A stretch of DNA of 64,000 nt. Source: Aliagarivorans marinus DSM 23064 (GTDB taxonomy: Bacteria > Pseudomonadota > Gammaproteobacteria > Enterobacterales > Celerinatantimonadaceae). The notes under the pieces are model-generated. The model was not told the origin of the DNA. It made no database searches and saw only the letters and a list, made by a program, of their open reading frames with translations. Below, one piece after another: positions 18,969 to 26,932 of the stretch. The stretch is from positions 62,001 to 126,000 of the forward strand of contig NZ_AUBY01000015.1 of NCBI RefSeq assembly GCF_000429485.1, in the 5' to 3' direction. Within the stretch, counting starts at the first letter, position 1, and every line of letters starts with the position of its first letter. A program made the translations under genes and the position numbers.

Positions 18969-20120
18969 GTGAGCAAATTGAGTAAGTGTGAGTTTAAACA
19001 TATAGGTGAAGGTGGTAAGTACCTAGAGTTAAACCTGCACTTATCAGGCGACAGCCGCTCTGTTTTTTTTAGAGCTCTTGGCGATACCACTCTGACTCCC
19101 AGTGCAGATGCGCTGTTATCGTATGGGTTACTCCCGGCAATGGTCGATGCTGGTGGGCAAACCCTGCATATTGCAGGGGAGGTTAGTGCCAAGTTACGGC
19201 GTTCTTTGCCTCAAATGCAGGACATCTACCACTGTTGGGATTCTCGTTTGAATCCCGTGGTTTGTGAATCTGCAGCAGTAGAGCGCAGTAGTAGTCAGGC
19301 TCGCCGAGTGGGTTGCTTCTTCTCTGGTGGGGCAGACTCGTTCTACAGTGTTCTAAAAAACAATGATGAGGTTACCGATCTCATTTTTGTTCATGGTCTG
19401 GATATTCCACTCGACAATACTGATCTTCGCAACAAGGTGTCGGAAAACTTGCGGGCGATTGCAGTTGAGCTCGGTAAAAACCTCATTGAAGTTGAAACGG
19501 ATGCTCGTGCTTATATGGATGAACACGTGGCTTGGGGCGAGTTTGGTCATGGTGCTGTATTGGCGACGATTGGTCACTTGTTATCTAGTCAGTTATCAAA
19601 AGTCCTGATTCCATCTACACACTCTTACCGAGACATGTTTCCCTGGGGCTCTCATCCTCTGTTAGATCCGCTGTGGAGTTCTGAAGCACTCGAGTTTGTA
19701 CATGATGGTTCGGAAGCAACTCGAGTAAACAAAATAGGGCTAATAGCAGGCTCTGAAGTGGCCATGCGTCACTTGCGGGTTTGTTACGTGAACCCCGGAA
19801 GCTTGTATAATTGTGGGCGTTGCGAAAAGTGCTTGCGAACCATGATCAATCTGCAAGTCCATGGCGCCTTAGAGAAATGTCAGACTTTTCCTGACTCATA
19901 TAGCTTTAAGCGTTTAAAAAGAACTACTGATGTAACAAATGACAACGTCAGATCATTTGTAATAGAAAACATCGAAGAGCTTGCTCGAAACGGCAACAAT
20001 CCTCAGCTTGAAAAACAGTTGGAGCGTTTGCTCCAGCAAGCAGTTTGGCCCAGAGCCCTAGCGAAGTACTTCAAGCAAAAGAAACGAACAATGATTAATA
20101 GTCTTAAAGGCGGTAACTAA
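18969..20120 (+). CDS. QueC-like PP-loop ATPase with novel N-terminal region
   Basis: No exact family is recognised. Of 383 residues, 1-110 form a region I cannot place. From about 113 an adenine-nucleotide alpha-hydrolase domain begins with GCFFSGGADS (S119-S124), the SGGxDS PP-loop that activates a carboxylate as acyl-AMP. Near 272-288 four cysteines spaced C-x9-C-x2-C-x2-C followed by LR match the zinc site of QueC (7-cyano-7-deazaguanine synthase). A charged tail follows. GTG start with a weak TTGAGAG upstream. The gene looks more AT-rich than the LPS genes. It shares one base (TAATG) with the pyruvyl transferase gene. Inference: an ATP-dependent amide or nitrile-forming or adenylating enzyme modifying a surface sugar; a QatC/Cap9-type defence role is less likely here. 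Confidence 0.75.
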   Translation: MSKLSKCEFKHIGEGGKYLELNLHLSGDSRSVFFRALGDTTLTPSADALLSYGLLPAMVDAGGQTLHIAGEVSAKLRRSLPQMQDIYHCWDSRLNPVVCESAAVERSSSQARRVGCFFSGGADSFYSVLKNNDEVTDLIFVHGLDIPLDNTDLRNKVSENLRAIAVELGKNLIEVETDARAYMDEHVAWGEFGHGAVLATIGHLLSSQLSKVLIPSTHSYRDMFPWGSHPLLDPLWSSEALEFVHDGSEATRVNKIGLIAGSEVAMRHLRVCYVNPGSLYNCGRCEKCLRTMINLQVHGALEKCQTFPDSYSFKRLKRTTDVTNDNVRSFVIENIEELARNGNNPQLEKQLERLLQQAVWPRALAKYFKQKKRTMINSLKGGN

Positions 20121-21061
20121 TGTCAGATGCTCAACTCGTAGCTGATTTTTTCAAGCAGAACTTTGCCGGTGAAGAGATTTATTATGTGACTAACCAAGGT
20201 AACGCTGGTGATGCGTTAATTGGCTATGGCGCGTTATCTTTCTTTGAACGTGAAGGTATTCGTTTTCACTTTGTGGAGTCTCCGCGTGACCCGGTGCTTG
20301 AAGGCAAGGTGGTGGTGTACGCGGGAGGTGGCTATCTGACAGATTTCTATCCTCACAACGCCGAGAACTTGTCATGGATGCGTCAGCATGCCAAGCATTT
20401 GGTCATGCTGCCTCAGACAACGCAAGGTTCGGAAGAGTTCTTGGCCAGTCTTGGCAGTGAAACCACTGTTTTTTGTAGGGAGTTGGTCACCTATGAGCAT
20501 GTTCAAAAACACACTCAAGGCGTGGCGGTTCACCTCGCACCTGATATGGCGTTTTGCATCCCTGCGAAGGCTTTTGTTGAACAGCAAGAATTACAGTTCC
20601 CCCAAGTTTTTAAGAAGTTTGTTAGCCAACGCCAACAGTTTGGTCGAAAAAGCCCGAGAACCGTGCGTGGCAAGTATCTATATCGCGCGTTTCGCCATGA
20701 TCTCCGATACCGTAAGAAGGCCGCAAAGGCGGGTCACCCGAAGCGCTTGAATGCGTTTCGCTATGATCAAGAGGCAAGTGGAATATCGATTCCAGATGTG
20801 AATATCGATGTCTCTTACTCTATGCAGTTTGGGGTTAATTCGGCAGAGAAACTGGAGTACACCTCGTTTAGATTTTTGAGCTTTATCAATAAGTTCGAAG
20901 AGGTTTATACCGATAGGTTACATGTGGCGATCGGGGCTGCTATGTTAGGCAAGAAAGTCTACCTCTACAGCAACAGCTACTTTAAGTGCCGCGCTATCTT
21001 TGAGTACTCGCTTCAGAAGCAGTTTCCTAATGTAGTGTGGATGGGAAGCGGAAATGACTAA
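20120..21061 (+). CDS. Polysaccharide pyruvyl transferase family protein
   Basis: Family of CsaB/WcaK-type enzymes that add a pyruvyl ketal to surface glycans from phosphoenolpyruvate. 313 residues. N-terminal QGNAGDALIGYGALSFF, central AGGGYLTDFYPHNAENL, LPQTTQG, and the C-terminal signature TDRLHVAIGAAMLGKKVYLY (Arg/His at about 266-268). The stop overlaps the next gene by eight bases. Pyruvate addition gives a negative charge to capsule or exopolysaccharide. Some members have other transferase activities, so the exact chemistry is not certain. Confidence 0.85.
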   Translation: MSDAQLVADFFKQNFAGEEIYYVTNQGNAGDALIGYGALSFFEREGIRFHFVESPRDPVLEGKVVVYAGGGYLTDFYPHNAENLSWMRQHAKHLVMLPQTTQGSEEFLASLGSETTVFCRELVTYEHVQKHTQGVAVHLAPDMAFCIPAKAFVEQQELQFPQVFKKFVSQRQQFGRKSPRTVRGKYLYRAFRHDLRYRKKAAKAGHPKRLNAFRYDQEASGISIPDVNIDVSYSMQFGVNSAEKLEYTSFRFLSFINKFEEVYTDRLHVAIGAAMLGKKVYLYSNSYFKCRAIFEYSLQKQFPNVVWMGSGND

Positions 21062-21833
21062 AAACACCGTACAATCTCTATGGATTGGACCGTCACTGTC
21101 CAAGATCGAACAGCTTTCTATGCGTTCGTTTGTCCATCATGGCAATCCCTACCATCTGTATACCTACAGCGATATTGACAATGTGCCTGATGGTGTGGTC
21201 GTTAAAGATGCTAATGAGATATTGCCTGAGCGTGAGATTTTCCGCGACCGTTCGGGTAGCTTAGGCGCTTTTTCTGATGTATTTCGATTCAAGTTGCTGG
21301 AAAGCACAGCGTCGTTTTGGGTGGATACCGATGTAGTATGTCTGAAGCCTTACGACTTCGAAGAGAGCGAAGTGTTTGGTTTCCAAGATGATGGCAGCGT
21401 TAACGGTGCGGTACTGCGTCTGAGCAAGGATTCCGATGTATTGCGCGAAGCCCTTGATTATTGCGCACGTCCTAATGTCGTTCGCGACTACGACTCCAAT
21501 AAGGTAAAGCGGCGTAAGTTGGTGCGCAAAATTAAACGCAGTGGGCTCTCTGATATTAGCTTTGGTGAGATTGGCCCAGATCTCATCACGAAGATCTTAA
21601 AAGATAAGGATTTACTGGCGACAGCCAAGCCGATTTATTACTTCTACCCCATTCATCATTCCTGCGCGAGAACCATTTTTTCTGAGAATGGAAAGGAGAT
21701 GGCGAGCTTTCTTGAGCACAGTTATTCATTACATCTTTGGAATGAGATCTTCCGGCGGGAAGGGATCGACAAAAATGGCGATTTCTCCGCGAACTCGCTG
21801 ATCGGTGCGTTGATGAAGAGGTATGCGGGATAG
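21054..21833 (+). CDS. DXD-motif glycosyltransferase (GT32/capsular type), copy A
   Basis: 259-residue GT-A-like enzyme related to the Gb3-synthase/OCH1-type group. QSLWIGPSLSKIEQLSMRSF at the N-terminus resembles the 'IW-GS-L' start of this group. FSDVFRFKLL and FWVDTDVVCLKPYDF, with DTD near 94-96, form the metal/nucleotide-sugar site, and HLWNEIFRREGIDKNG is near the end. A paralogue of the same length lies at 25968-26747. It overlaps the pyruvyl transferase gene and is four bases from the GT25 gene: one operon. Donor sugar unknown. Confidence 0.82.
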   Translation: MTKNTVQSLWIGPSLSKIEQLSMRSFVHHGNPYHLYTYSDIDNVPDGVVVKDANEILPEREIFRDRSGSLGAFSDVFRFKLLESTASFWVDTDVVCLKPYDFEESEVFGFQDDGSVNGAVLRLSKDSDVLREALDYCARPNVVRDYDSNKVKRRKLVRKIKRSGLSDISFGEIGPDLITKILKDKDLLATAKPIYYFYPIHHSCARTIFSENGKEMASFLEHSYSLHLWNEIFRREGIDKNGDFSANSLIGALMKRYAG

Positions 21834-21837
21834 CGCG

Positions 21838-22578
21838 ATGATTCAGGTTTATGTGATCAGCTTGGCTTCTTCGTTGGCGCGGCGTGAGAGTATTCAACGT
21901 CAGTTCAACGAGGCAGGTATCCGCTTTGAGTTCTTTGATGCCATAGATGGACGAAAAGGCCCTCATCCGCTGTTTGAGCGACAAGATGTTGTGCTACGCA
22001 AAAAGCTGTGTGGGATCCCGCTGCTACCCGGGGAGCTTGGTTGTTTTGCTAGTCACTACTTGCTTTGGCAACGCTGCGTTGAGTTGAACGAGTCGATTGT
22101 CGTGGTAGAAGATGACGCCGAGTTAAAAGACACCTTCGCCAGCGCTCTACCTCACTTGACGGATTTGGCTAACAAGCACGGCTATGTCCGCTTGTTTGAG
22201 AACGAAACAACCCATCGTAAGCGTGTGCTGGTTGAGCATTGGGACGACATCGGTAGCGACGTGGTGCGTTACCTAAAAGGGCCCGCCTCGACCCGGGCCT
22301 ACCTGCTACACCCCTCTGCCGCAGAGAAGTTCCTTGCCCATGCTGCCCGCTGGTACAAGCCTGTCGATGACTATATGGACGAGTTTTGGATCAGTGGCGT
22401 GGAGTGCAAGGGCTTGGTGCCGGGTATCGTTAATGACGAAACCGATTTTGAGTCTGAGATCAAAGAGCAGGTGGTTGGCTACAAGGAGCGGACACTGGCT
22501 GCTAAGATTGAGCGCGAGTGGTTGAGGTTTAAGTCTGACTTGCAGCGACTGATCTTCAACCTCAGAAAGAGCCTCTAA
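21838..22578 (+). CDS. Glycosyltransferase family 25, accessory copy
   Basis: GT25 enzyme of 246 residues, paralogous to the one at 12887-13624. YVISLASSLARRESIQ, PLLPGELGCFASHYLLWQRCVELNES, VVVEDDAELKDTF with the acidic site, KGPASTRAYLLHPSAAEKFL, VDDYMDEFWISG. I take the ATG at 21838, where homology starts (MIQVYVISL); an in-frame ATG at 21823 would overlap the previous gene. Last gene of the cassette that starts at 18969; it probably adds one sugar of the locus-specific glycan. Confidence 0.85.
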   Translation: MIQVYVISLASSLARRESIQRQFNEAGIRFEFFDAIDGRKGPHPLFERQDVVLRKKLCGIPLLPGELGCFASHYLLWQRCVELNESIVVVEDDAELKDTFASALPHLTDLANKHGYVRLFENETTHRKRVLVEHWDDIGSDVVRYLKGPASTRAYLLHPSAAEKFLAHAARWYKPVDDYMDEFWISGVECKGLVPGIVNDETDFESEIKEQVVGYKERTLAAKIEREWLRFKSDLQRLIFNLRKSL

Positions 22579-22638
22579 GCTAGCACCTCAAAGGCAGCGA
22601 GTGCTATCAAGCTGCTCGCCGCGCGAAAAGACTTCTAG

Positions 22639-23652
22639 CTAGCTGCCGATAAGGCTTTCGATAGCTTTAGTCGCTTCCCCTATGACCGATTCGACCGACG
22701 GTACCGATCTATCCGGACTGTAAGCAACAAAGTGCGGCTCATACTTGGGCCAATAGCGTTGCGGCAAGGTCGAGTAGAACAGGCCCAAGGTGGGAGTGTG
22801 GGTCGCTAGAGCAATGTTGCGCACACCGGTATCGTTACATATCAGTAAATCACACTTGTTCGCCATAAACTCGGTTAGCGCATCGATAGACATAGTCTCC
22901 TGAGCGCTAACGTTCTCACGCTCTAACAGTGCTTCCCAACCTGTTCTTTTCTCTTCAGGGTTCATGCCTTCGAGCAACACGAAGTTGAGCGATGGATAGT
23001 GCTCTGCCAGCTCGCCAATCACCTGCTTGTATTGTTCTAGCGGATAGCACTTGCTTGGGGTGGAAGCTCCGGTGAAAAAGGCGATGGTGTTGGTGTTGCC
23101 TTGATACTCTGGCAGCGCGAAGTCGAGGCGATGCGGTGGGAAATGCCCTAGGGTCACCAGCAGGTCCAGTAGGGTTTCGGTTTCATACTTGTAGACACTA
23201 CGCTTTAGGCAAATGTCGTAGACCGGGCGGGTGATATCGCGTCTGGGGAAGGCCATCTTGAGTTTCGCTTTAGCGAAGATGCTGAGCAAATGAGAGCGAT
23301 TGGTCGCGGCCAGGTCGAACAGAATATCCTGCTCTGGCAACGAGCGCAGGTTGCTGAAGCGTTCCGATACTTTCTTGGTGCCTTGTTCGCCGTAGATGTA
23401 AAACACTTCGTCGACCAAATCGAGCGGTGCTCCTAGCTTGCTCTTGGCATCTAGACACAGGGTGATCTTGGCATTCGGGAAGAATTTGCGAGCCTCCACG
23501 AAGAACGGCCGGGCGGCAATCATATCGCCCAACGCGGCGTGGCGGATAACCGCAATCTTGGTGATGGCTAAAGGGTCGAACTGGTCCTGCAGATATGCCT
23601 GAGCGCGTTTGCTCACTGATACGCCTTCGTCTACCCAGAGGTGTCTAGTCAT
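22639..23652 (-). CDS. Glycosyltransferase family 9, divergent copy
   Basis: 337 residues, GT9 fold. The core begins near 31 with KIAVIRHAALGDMIAARPFF after a 30-residue extension. FDLAATNRSHLL, FTGASTPSKCYPLEQY, and the C-terminal signature ICNDTGVRNIALATHTPTLGLFYSTLPQRYW, in which the usual GP(x)H is GVRN. The altered signature suggests a donor or acceptor different from the core heptosyltransferases. It faces the cassette at 18969-22578 tail to tail and runs away from the wzi-like gene. Confidence 0.82.
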   Translation of the reverse strand: MTRHLWVDEGVSVSKRAQAYLQDQFDPLAITKIAVIRHAALGDMIAARPFFVEARKFFPNAKITLCLDAKSKLGAPLDLVDEVFYIYGEQGTKKVSERFSNLRSLPEQDILFDLAATNRSHLLSIFAKAKLKMAFPRRDITRPVYDICLKRSVYKYETETLLDLLVTLGHFPPHRLDFALPEYQGNTNTIAFFTGASTPSKCYPLEQYKQVIGELAEHYPSLNFVLLEGMNPEEKRTGWEALLERENVSAQETMSIDALTEFMANKCDLLICNDTGVRNIALATHTPTLGLFYSTLPQRYWPKYEPHFVAYSPDRSVPSVESVIGEATKAIESLIGS

Positions 23653-23970
23653 AAATTAGTACTCTTTAGCTTTTTAATCTGTATACCGCTCAAGCCAGCG
23701 ATTATAACGAAACTACTTACTGAGTGCTTCCGCTTTGTGATGTACCAAGGCTTGCTTGAAGAGACCAATGTCTGACACAGACGCTTATATTACAGTGTCG
23801 AGAGTGAACAAAATATTTAACCAAAATCAGCGGATTACTCGATGCCGCAGGTTTGTTTCAAGCCAAGAATTGCTTTAGACTCGAAGCCTTATTTCCCCTG
23901 GAAACCCTAGTTCACGTAGCAAGGATGCGAAGTCTCGTGGCTTAGGTCTAACTCATAGCGAACTCTAACA
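23653..23970. other. 318-base divergent intergenic region
   Basis: Lies between the minus-strand GT9 gene and the plus-strand wzi-like gene, so it should hold both promoters. A TATAAT on the minus strand at 23706-23701 could serve the GT9 gene. GTCTG-ACA-CAGAC at 23770-23782 is a short perfect inverted repeat that could be an operator. No JUMPstart/ops element and no small ORF were seen. Confidence 0.5.
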
Positions 23971-25389
23971 ATGAAAGCATGGATACCTGTAGCTGGATTG
24001 CTTGCCTATTCTGGCGCTGTATTTGCGGGCCCGGTCAGTGCCTACTTACCTGTTAACCTTGCTCCTGAAATGGAGCGCAGTGTTGAACGGTTCTTACTCA
24101 TCAGTGATGTGCCGGTTGTAAAACGGCCGATCGCCATTCGTGCCGTCGAAGATGCCTTGGAGATCGGTTGTGAGCGAGATGCTGGGTTGTGTGCCGAAGT
24201 CAAAGATATCTTGGCACGCTACCAGTCACGCGCTGGTGTGGCCTGGGCGGAAACAGAGCTTAGTGTCTCTAATCACGATGATATGACCTTGTTTAATCGC
24301 CGTGGCGAAACCACCGACGATTGGTGGCATGGTAGTGTGGGTGGCTACTGGCGCGCCCATGACAACGTGCTGTTTAATCTAGGAATGGTCGCGTCGGACT
24401 CTAATTTCACTCCTGATGGCAGCTTTGTCAGCGTCGGATTTGATACCTTCCAAATCGATGTTGGCTATAAGCCGCATTGGATCTCGCCAATGCGTGGCTC
24501 GGCAATGCTGCTGAGCACTCAGGCTGAAACTTACGCAACGGTGTCGTTCTCTAACGTGAGACCGATAGATTTATGGGGTGTGGGTTTTAACTACGAGCTG
24601 TTCTGGGGCCAGCTGTCGCACTCTGATCGCATTCGTTACGAAGGCGACTTTACCAGCGGTAAGCCTTATGTCGCGGGAATGCAGTTCTCGTTAGAGCCAT
24701 TTGAGGGTGTGAGTATGGGTCTAAGCCGTATGATGCAATACGGCGGTGGCGCCCGCGGCGGCGCTAGCATCAAAGATATCTTTAAAGCCTTCTTCGACCC
24801 ATCGGGCACCGACAACCGTGGCGATGATTTGTCGATGGATGATGAGTTTGGTAACCAGCAGGTTGCGTTGTTCACCCGAGTAAACTTCAGCGGCAGTGTG
24901 CCATTCGCGATTTACCTGGAGTATGCCGGCGAAGATACGGCCAAGGGTTCCAACAAGCGTATCGGCAATGCTGCGCTTAGTGGGGGGATTGACTTTCCAC
25001 GTGTGTGGCAGGATTTCGACCTTACCTATGAGTTCTCGCAGTGGCAGGATGCTTGGTACGTGCATTCCATCTACTTGGACGGTATGACCAATGAAGGTAC
25101 TGTGCTAGGTCACTGGGGGGCGACGCAACGTGTAATGGGTGATGGCGTGGGTGCCCAAGCTCATGAGCTGTTTGTGGGTTGGCAATACTCCTCTCGGACG
25201 CGCTTTGACCTTAACTACAAGACTCTGCAAAACGAGAGCTACAGCCAAAATGATTACGTAAGAGCCCACTCTTTAACGTTGAAAGCCAGCCTGAAGCACG
25301 GTGATTACCTATGGGGTGGTGAGTTAATGGTAGGTAGAGATGTATTTGATGAAGACTATGCACGGCTGGGAGGCTTTGTAAGATGGTAG
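23971..25389 (+). CDS. Capsule assembly protein of the Wzi family
   Basis: Outer-membrane beta-barrel lectin that anchors capsule to the cell surface. 472 residues (about 479 in E. coli Wzi). Signal peptide 1-19 ending AVFA, an N-terminal helical part, then a barrel ending in an aromatic residue (GGFVRW). The stretch FSLEPFEGVSMGLSRMMQYGGG, followed by GNQ and later PFAIYLEYAGED, lines up with the E. coli sequence around TPFQSLELGASRIMQWGG. No wza, wzb or wzc lies in this window. It overlaps the next gene by seven bases. Confidence 0.88.
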   Translation: MKAWIPVAGLLAYSGAVFAGPVSAYLPVNLAPEMERSVERFLLISDVPVVKRPIAIRAVEDALEIGCERDAGLCAEVKDILARYQSRAGVAWAETELSVSNHDDMTLFNRRGETTDDWWHGSVGGYWRAHDNVLFNLGMVASDSNFTPDGSFVSVGFDTFQIDVGYKPHWISPMRGSAMLLSTQAETYATVSFSNVRPIDLWGVGFNYELFWGQLSHSDRIRYEGDFTSGKPYVAGMQFSLEPFEGVSMGLSRMMQYGGGARGGASIKDIFKAFFDPSGTDNRGDDLSMDDEFGNQQVALFTRVNFSGSVPFAIYLEYAGEDTAKGSNKRIGNAALSGGIDFPRVWQDFDLTYEFSQWQDAWYVHSIYLDGMTNEGTVLGHWGATQRVMGDGVGAQAHELFVGWQYSSRTRFDLNYKTLQNESYSQNDYVRAHSLTLKASLKHGDYLWGGELMVGRDVFDEDYARLGGFVRW

Positions 25390-25934
25390 TGTCTAAAAAA
25401 GGAATTCTTTTAGGTTCCCTGTTGTTGTGCTCGTTGCCAGCCATGGCCTATGAGGTAAGCGTTGAGGCAGGTGCCAACTTGTATGCCATTAAGTACAACG
25501 AGGTCAAAGAAGACCCCAGCCATGACTTCAGCTCAGTAAAAGGAAGCGTACACGCCGGGATCGGTGTCTCGCGTGCATTCTCTGACAAGCATCATTTGGG
25601 GATCCGCCTCGATGTGGATCGCTACGACGGTAACTGGTTTTATGGTTTGCGTGCACTGGACTATCAGTACGCGTTTTCCAGCCGCTGGCGTGCTGGGGCG
25701 TTTATTGGTGCGGCCAGCTATGATTACCGCCTGCCTGCCTACGGCCTTTACTATGGCGCGACGTTGGAGAGAAGAAACTTTCTCACCGAGAACCTGAGTC
25801 TGGTGCTGGATGTGAAAAGTGGCGATACGCTAACCCGCAACCGCCGCACTGAGGAGGGTGACCGCCCTAGTGAGCGGCCCGATATCTTCGTTGATATCTT
25901 GTCTGGTGGCATCTCACTGCGTTACCACTTCTAG
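25383..25934 (+). CDS. Small outer-membrane beta-barrel protein
   Basis: 183 residues; family not recognised. Signal peptide about 1-22 (LLGSLLLCSLPAMA), then alternating amphipathic strands with many Tyr/Gly/Arg and a C-terminal Phe (SLRYHF), the pattern of an 8-strand barrel recognised by the BAM complex. Its ATG lies inside the end of the wzi-like gene, so expression is coupled. Inferred to be a partner of the Wzi-like protein in surface-glycan attachment or export; nothing else shows its job. Confidence 0.72.
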   Translation: MVVSKKGILLGSLLLCSLPAMAYEVSVEAGANLYAIKYNEVKEDPSHDFSSVKGSVHAGIGVSRAFSDKHHLGIRLDVDRYDGNWFYGLRALDYQYAFSSRWRAGAFIGAASYDYRLPAYGLYYGATLERRNFLTENLSLVLDVKSGDTLTRNRRTEEGDRPSERPDIFVDILSGGISLRYHF

Positions 25935-25967
25935 GCCATTCAAAGAGAGTTCAAAGCGAATAGGCTG

Positions 25968-26747
25968 TTAAAGAAAACGTTTGGCTAGCGAGCCCACCAA
26001 GGAGTCGGGCTCAAAGCCAGCGTTTTTATCTACGCCACGCTTTCTTAATACTTCATTCCAAAGGTGTACCGCGTAGCTATTCTCCAGCAAGGCATTTAGT
26101 TGCTGAGAACCTTTGCTAAACATCGCGGCGGCGCTGCTATGGTGAATCGGGTAAAACGCACTAAACGGCAGGGCTTCATCGAAGCGTTGCTGATGCTTCA
26201 AGATACTGGTTATCAGCTCTGGGCCGGTTTCCCCAAAGCGCACATTCCGATACTGGTTTTTAAACTGTAGCTTGCGCTTGATTTTATTTCTGGCAGTTCG
26301 GCGTGAGTCGTAGGGCTGAAGCTTGCTAGGGTGAGAGCAATACTCACTCATAGTGGTAAGTAAGCTGTCATTATTGGCGAGCCTTAACACGGCGGTGTTT
26401 GCCTTGTCATCAGACTCCAGGCCAAACACGTTTTCTTGGCTGAAATCGAAAGGCTTCAAACACACCATATCGGTGTCCACCCAGTAGCCATCAGTTTGCT
26501 GCAGTAGCGAGATTCTGAACAGATCTGAAAACGGCGCGAAACTTCCTTTTACGTGCTTGAATACTTTGCTCTCATCTAGAATGGTGTTGGCATCTTTGAT
26601 CTCTACGCCATCGGGCACATTCTTCACGTCTTGATAAACGTAAAGTACAAAGGGCATACCGTTGGCGATGAACGAGGCCAAAGACAATTGCTCTACCTTG
26701 GAGAGGCTAGAACCAATCCAGAGAGACTGCGCATAGGGAGGGGTCAT
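25968..26747 (-). CDS. DXD-motif glycosyltransferase (GT32/capsular type), copy B
   Basis: Paralogue of the gene at 21054-21833, of identical length (259 residues) when read from the ATG at 26747. Shared blocks: QSLWIGSSLSKVEQLSLASF, NVPDGVEIKDANTIL, and YWVDTDMVCLKPFDF with the DTD site. It ends RGVDKNAGFEPDSLVGSLAKRFL. Read in the opposite direction to the wzi-like pair and separated from the GT4 gene by about 185 bases. The two copies frame the GT9 and wzi genes, pointing to duplication within the island. Confidence 0.82.
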   Translation of the reverse strand: MTPPYAQSLWIGSSLSKVEQLSLASFIANGMPFVLYVYQDVKNVPDGVEIKDANTILDESKVFKHVKGSFAPFSDLFRISLLQQTDGYWVDTDMVCLKPFDFSQENVFGLESDDKANTAVLRLANNDSLLTTMSEYCSHPSKLQPYDSRRTARNKIKRKLQFKNQYRNVRFGETGPELITSILKHQQRFDEALPFSAFYPIHHSSAAAMFSKGSQQLNALLENSYAVHLWNEVLRKRGVDKNAGFEPDSLVGSLAKRFL

Positions 26748-26932
26748 CAATGACGAGTATCCAAGCAAGCTTTATACGATTACGATACTGTTTAACCTAT
26801 TAACTACGGCTAGGTTTCAGTTTGTTAATTTCAGGGAATCTAACATGCAGACAAGTGTCTAACAAGCTCGCGGCCCCATTTAGCGAACATCGAGCTGTGG
26901 CTATAAATAATAGTATCACTCGATGTGTTTGA

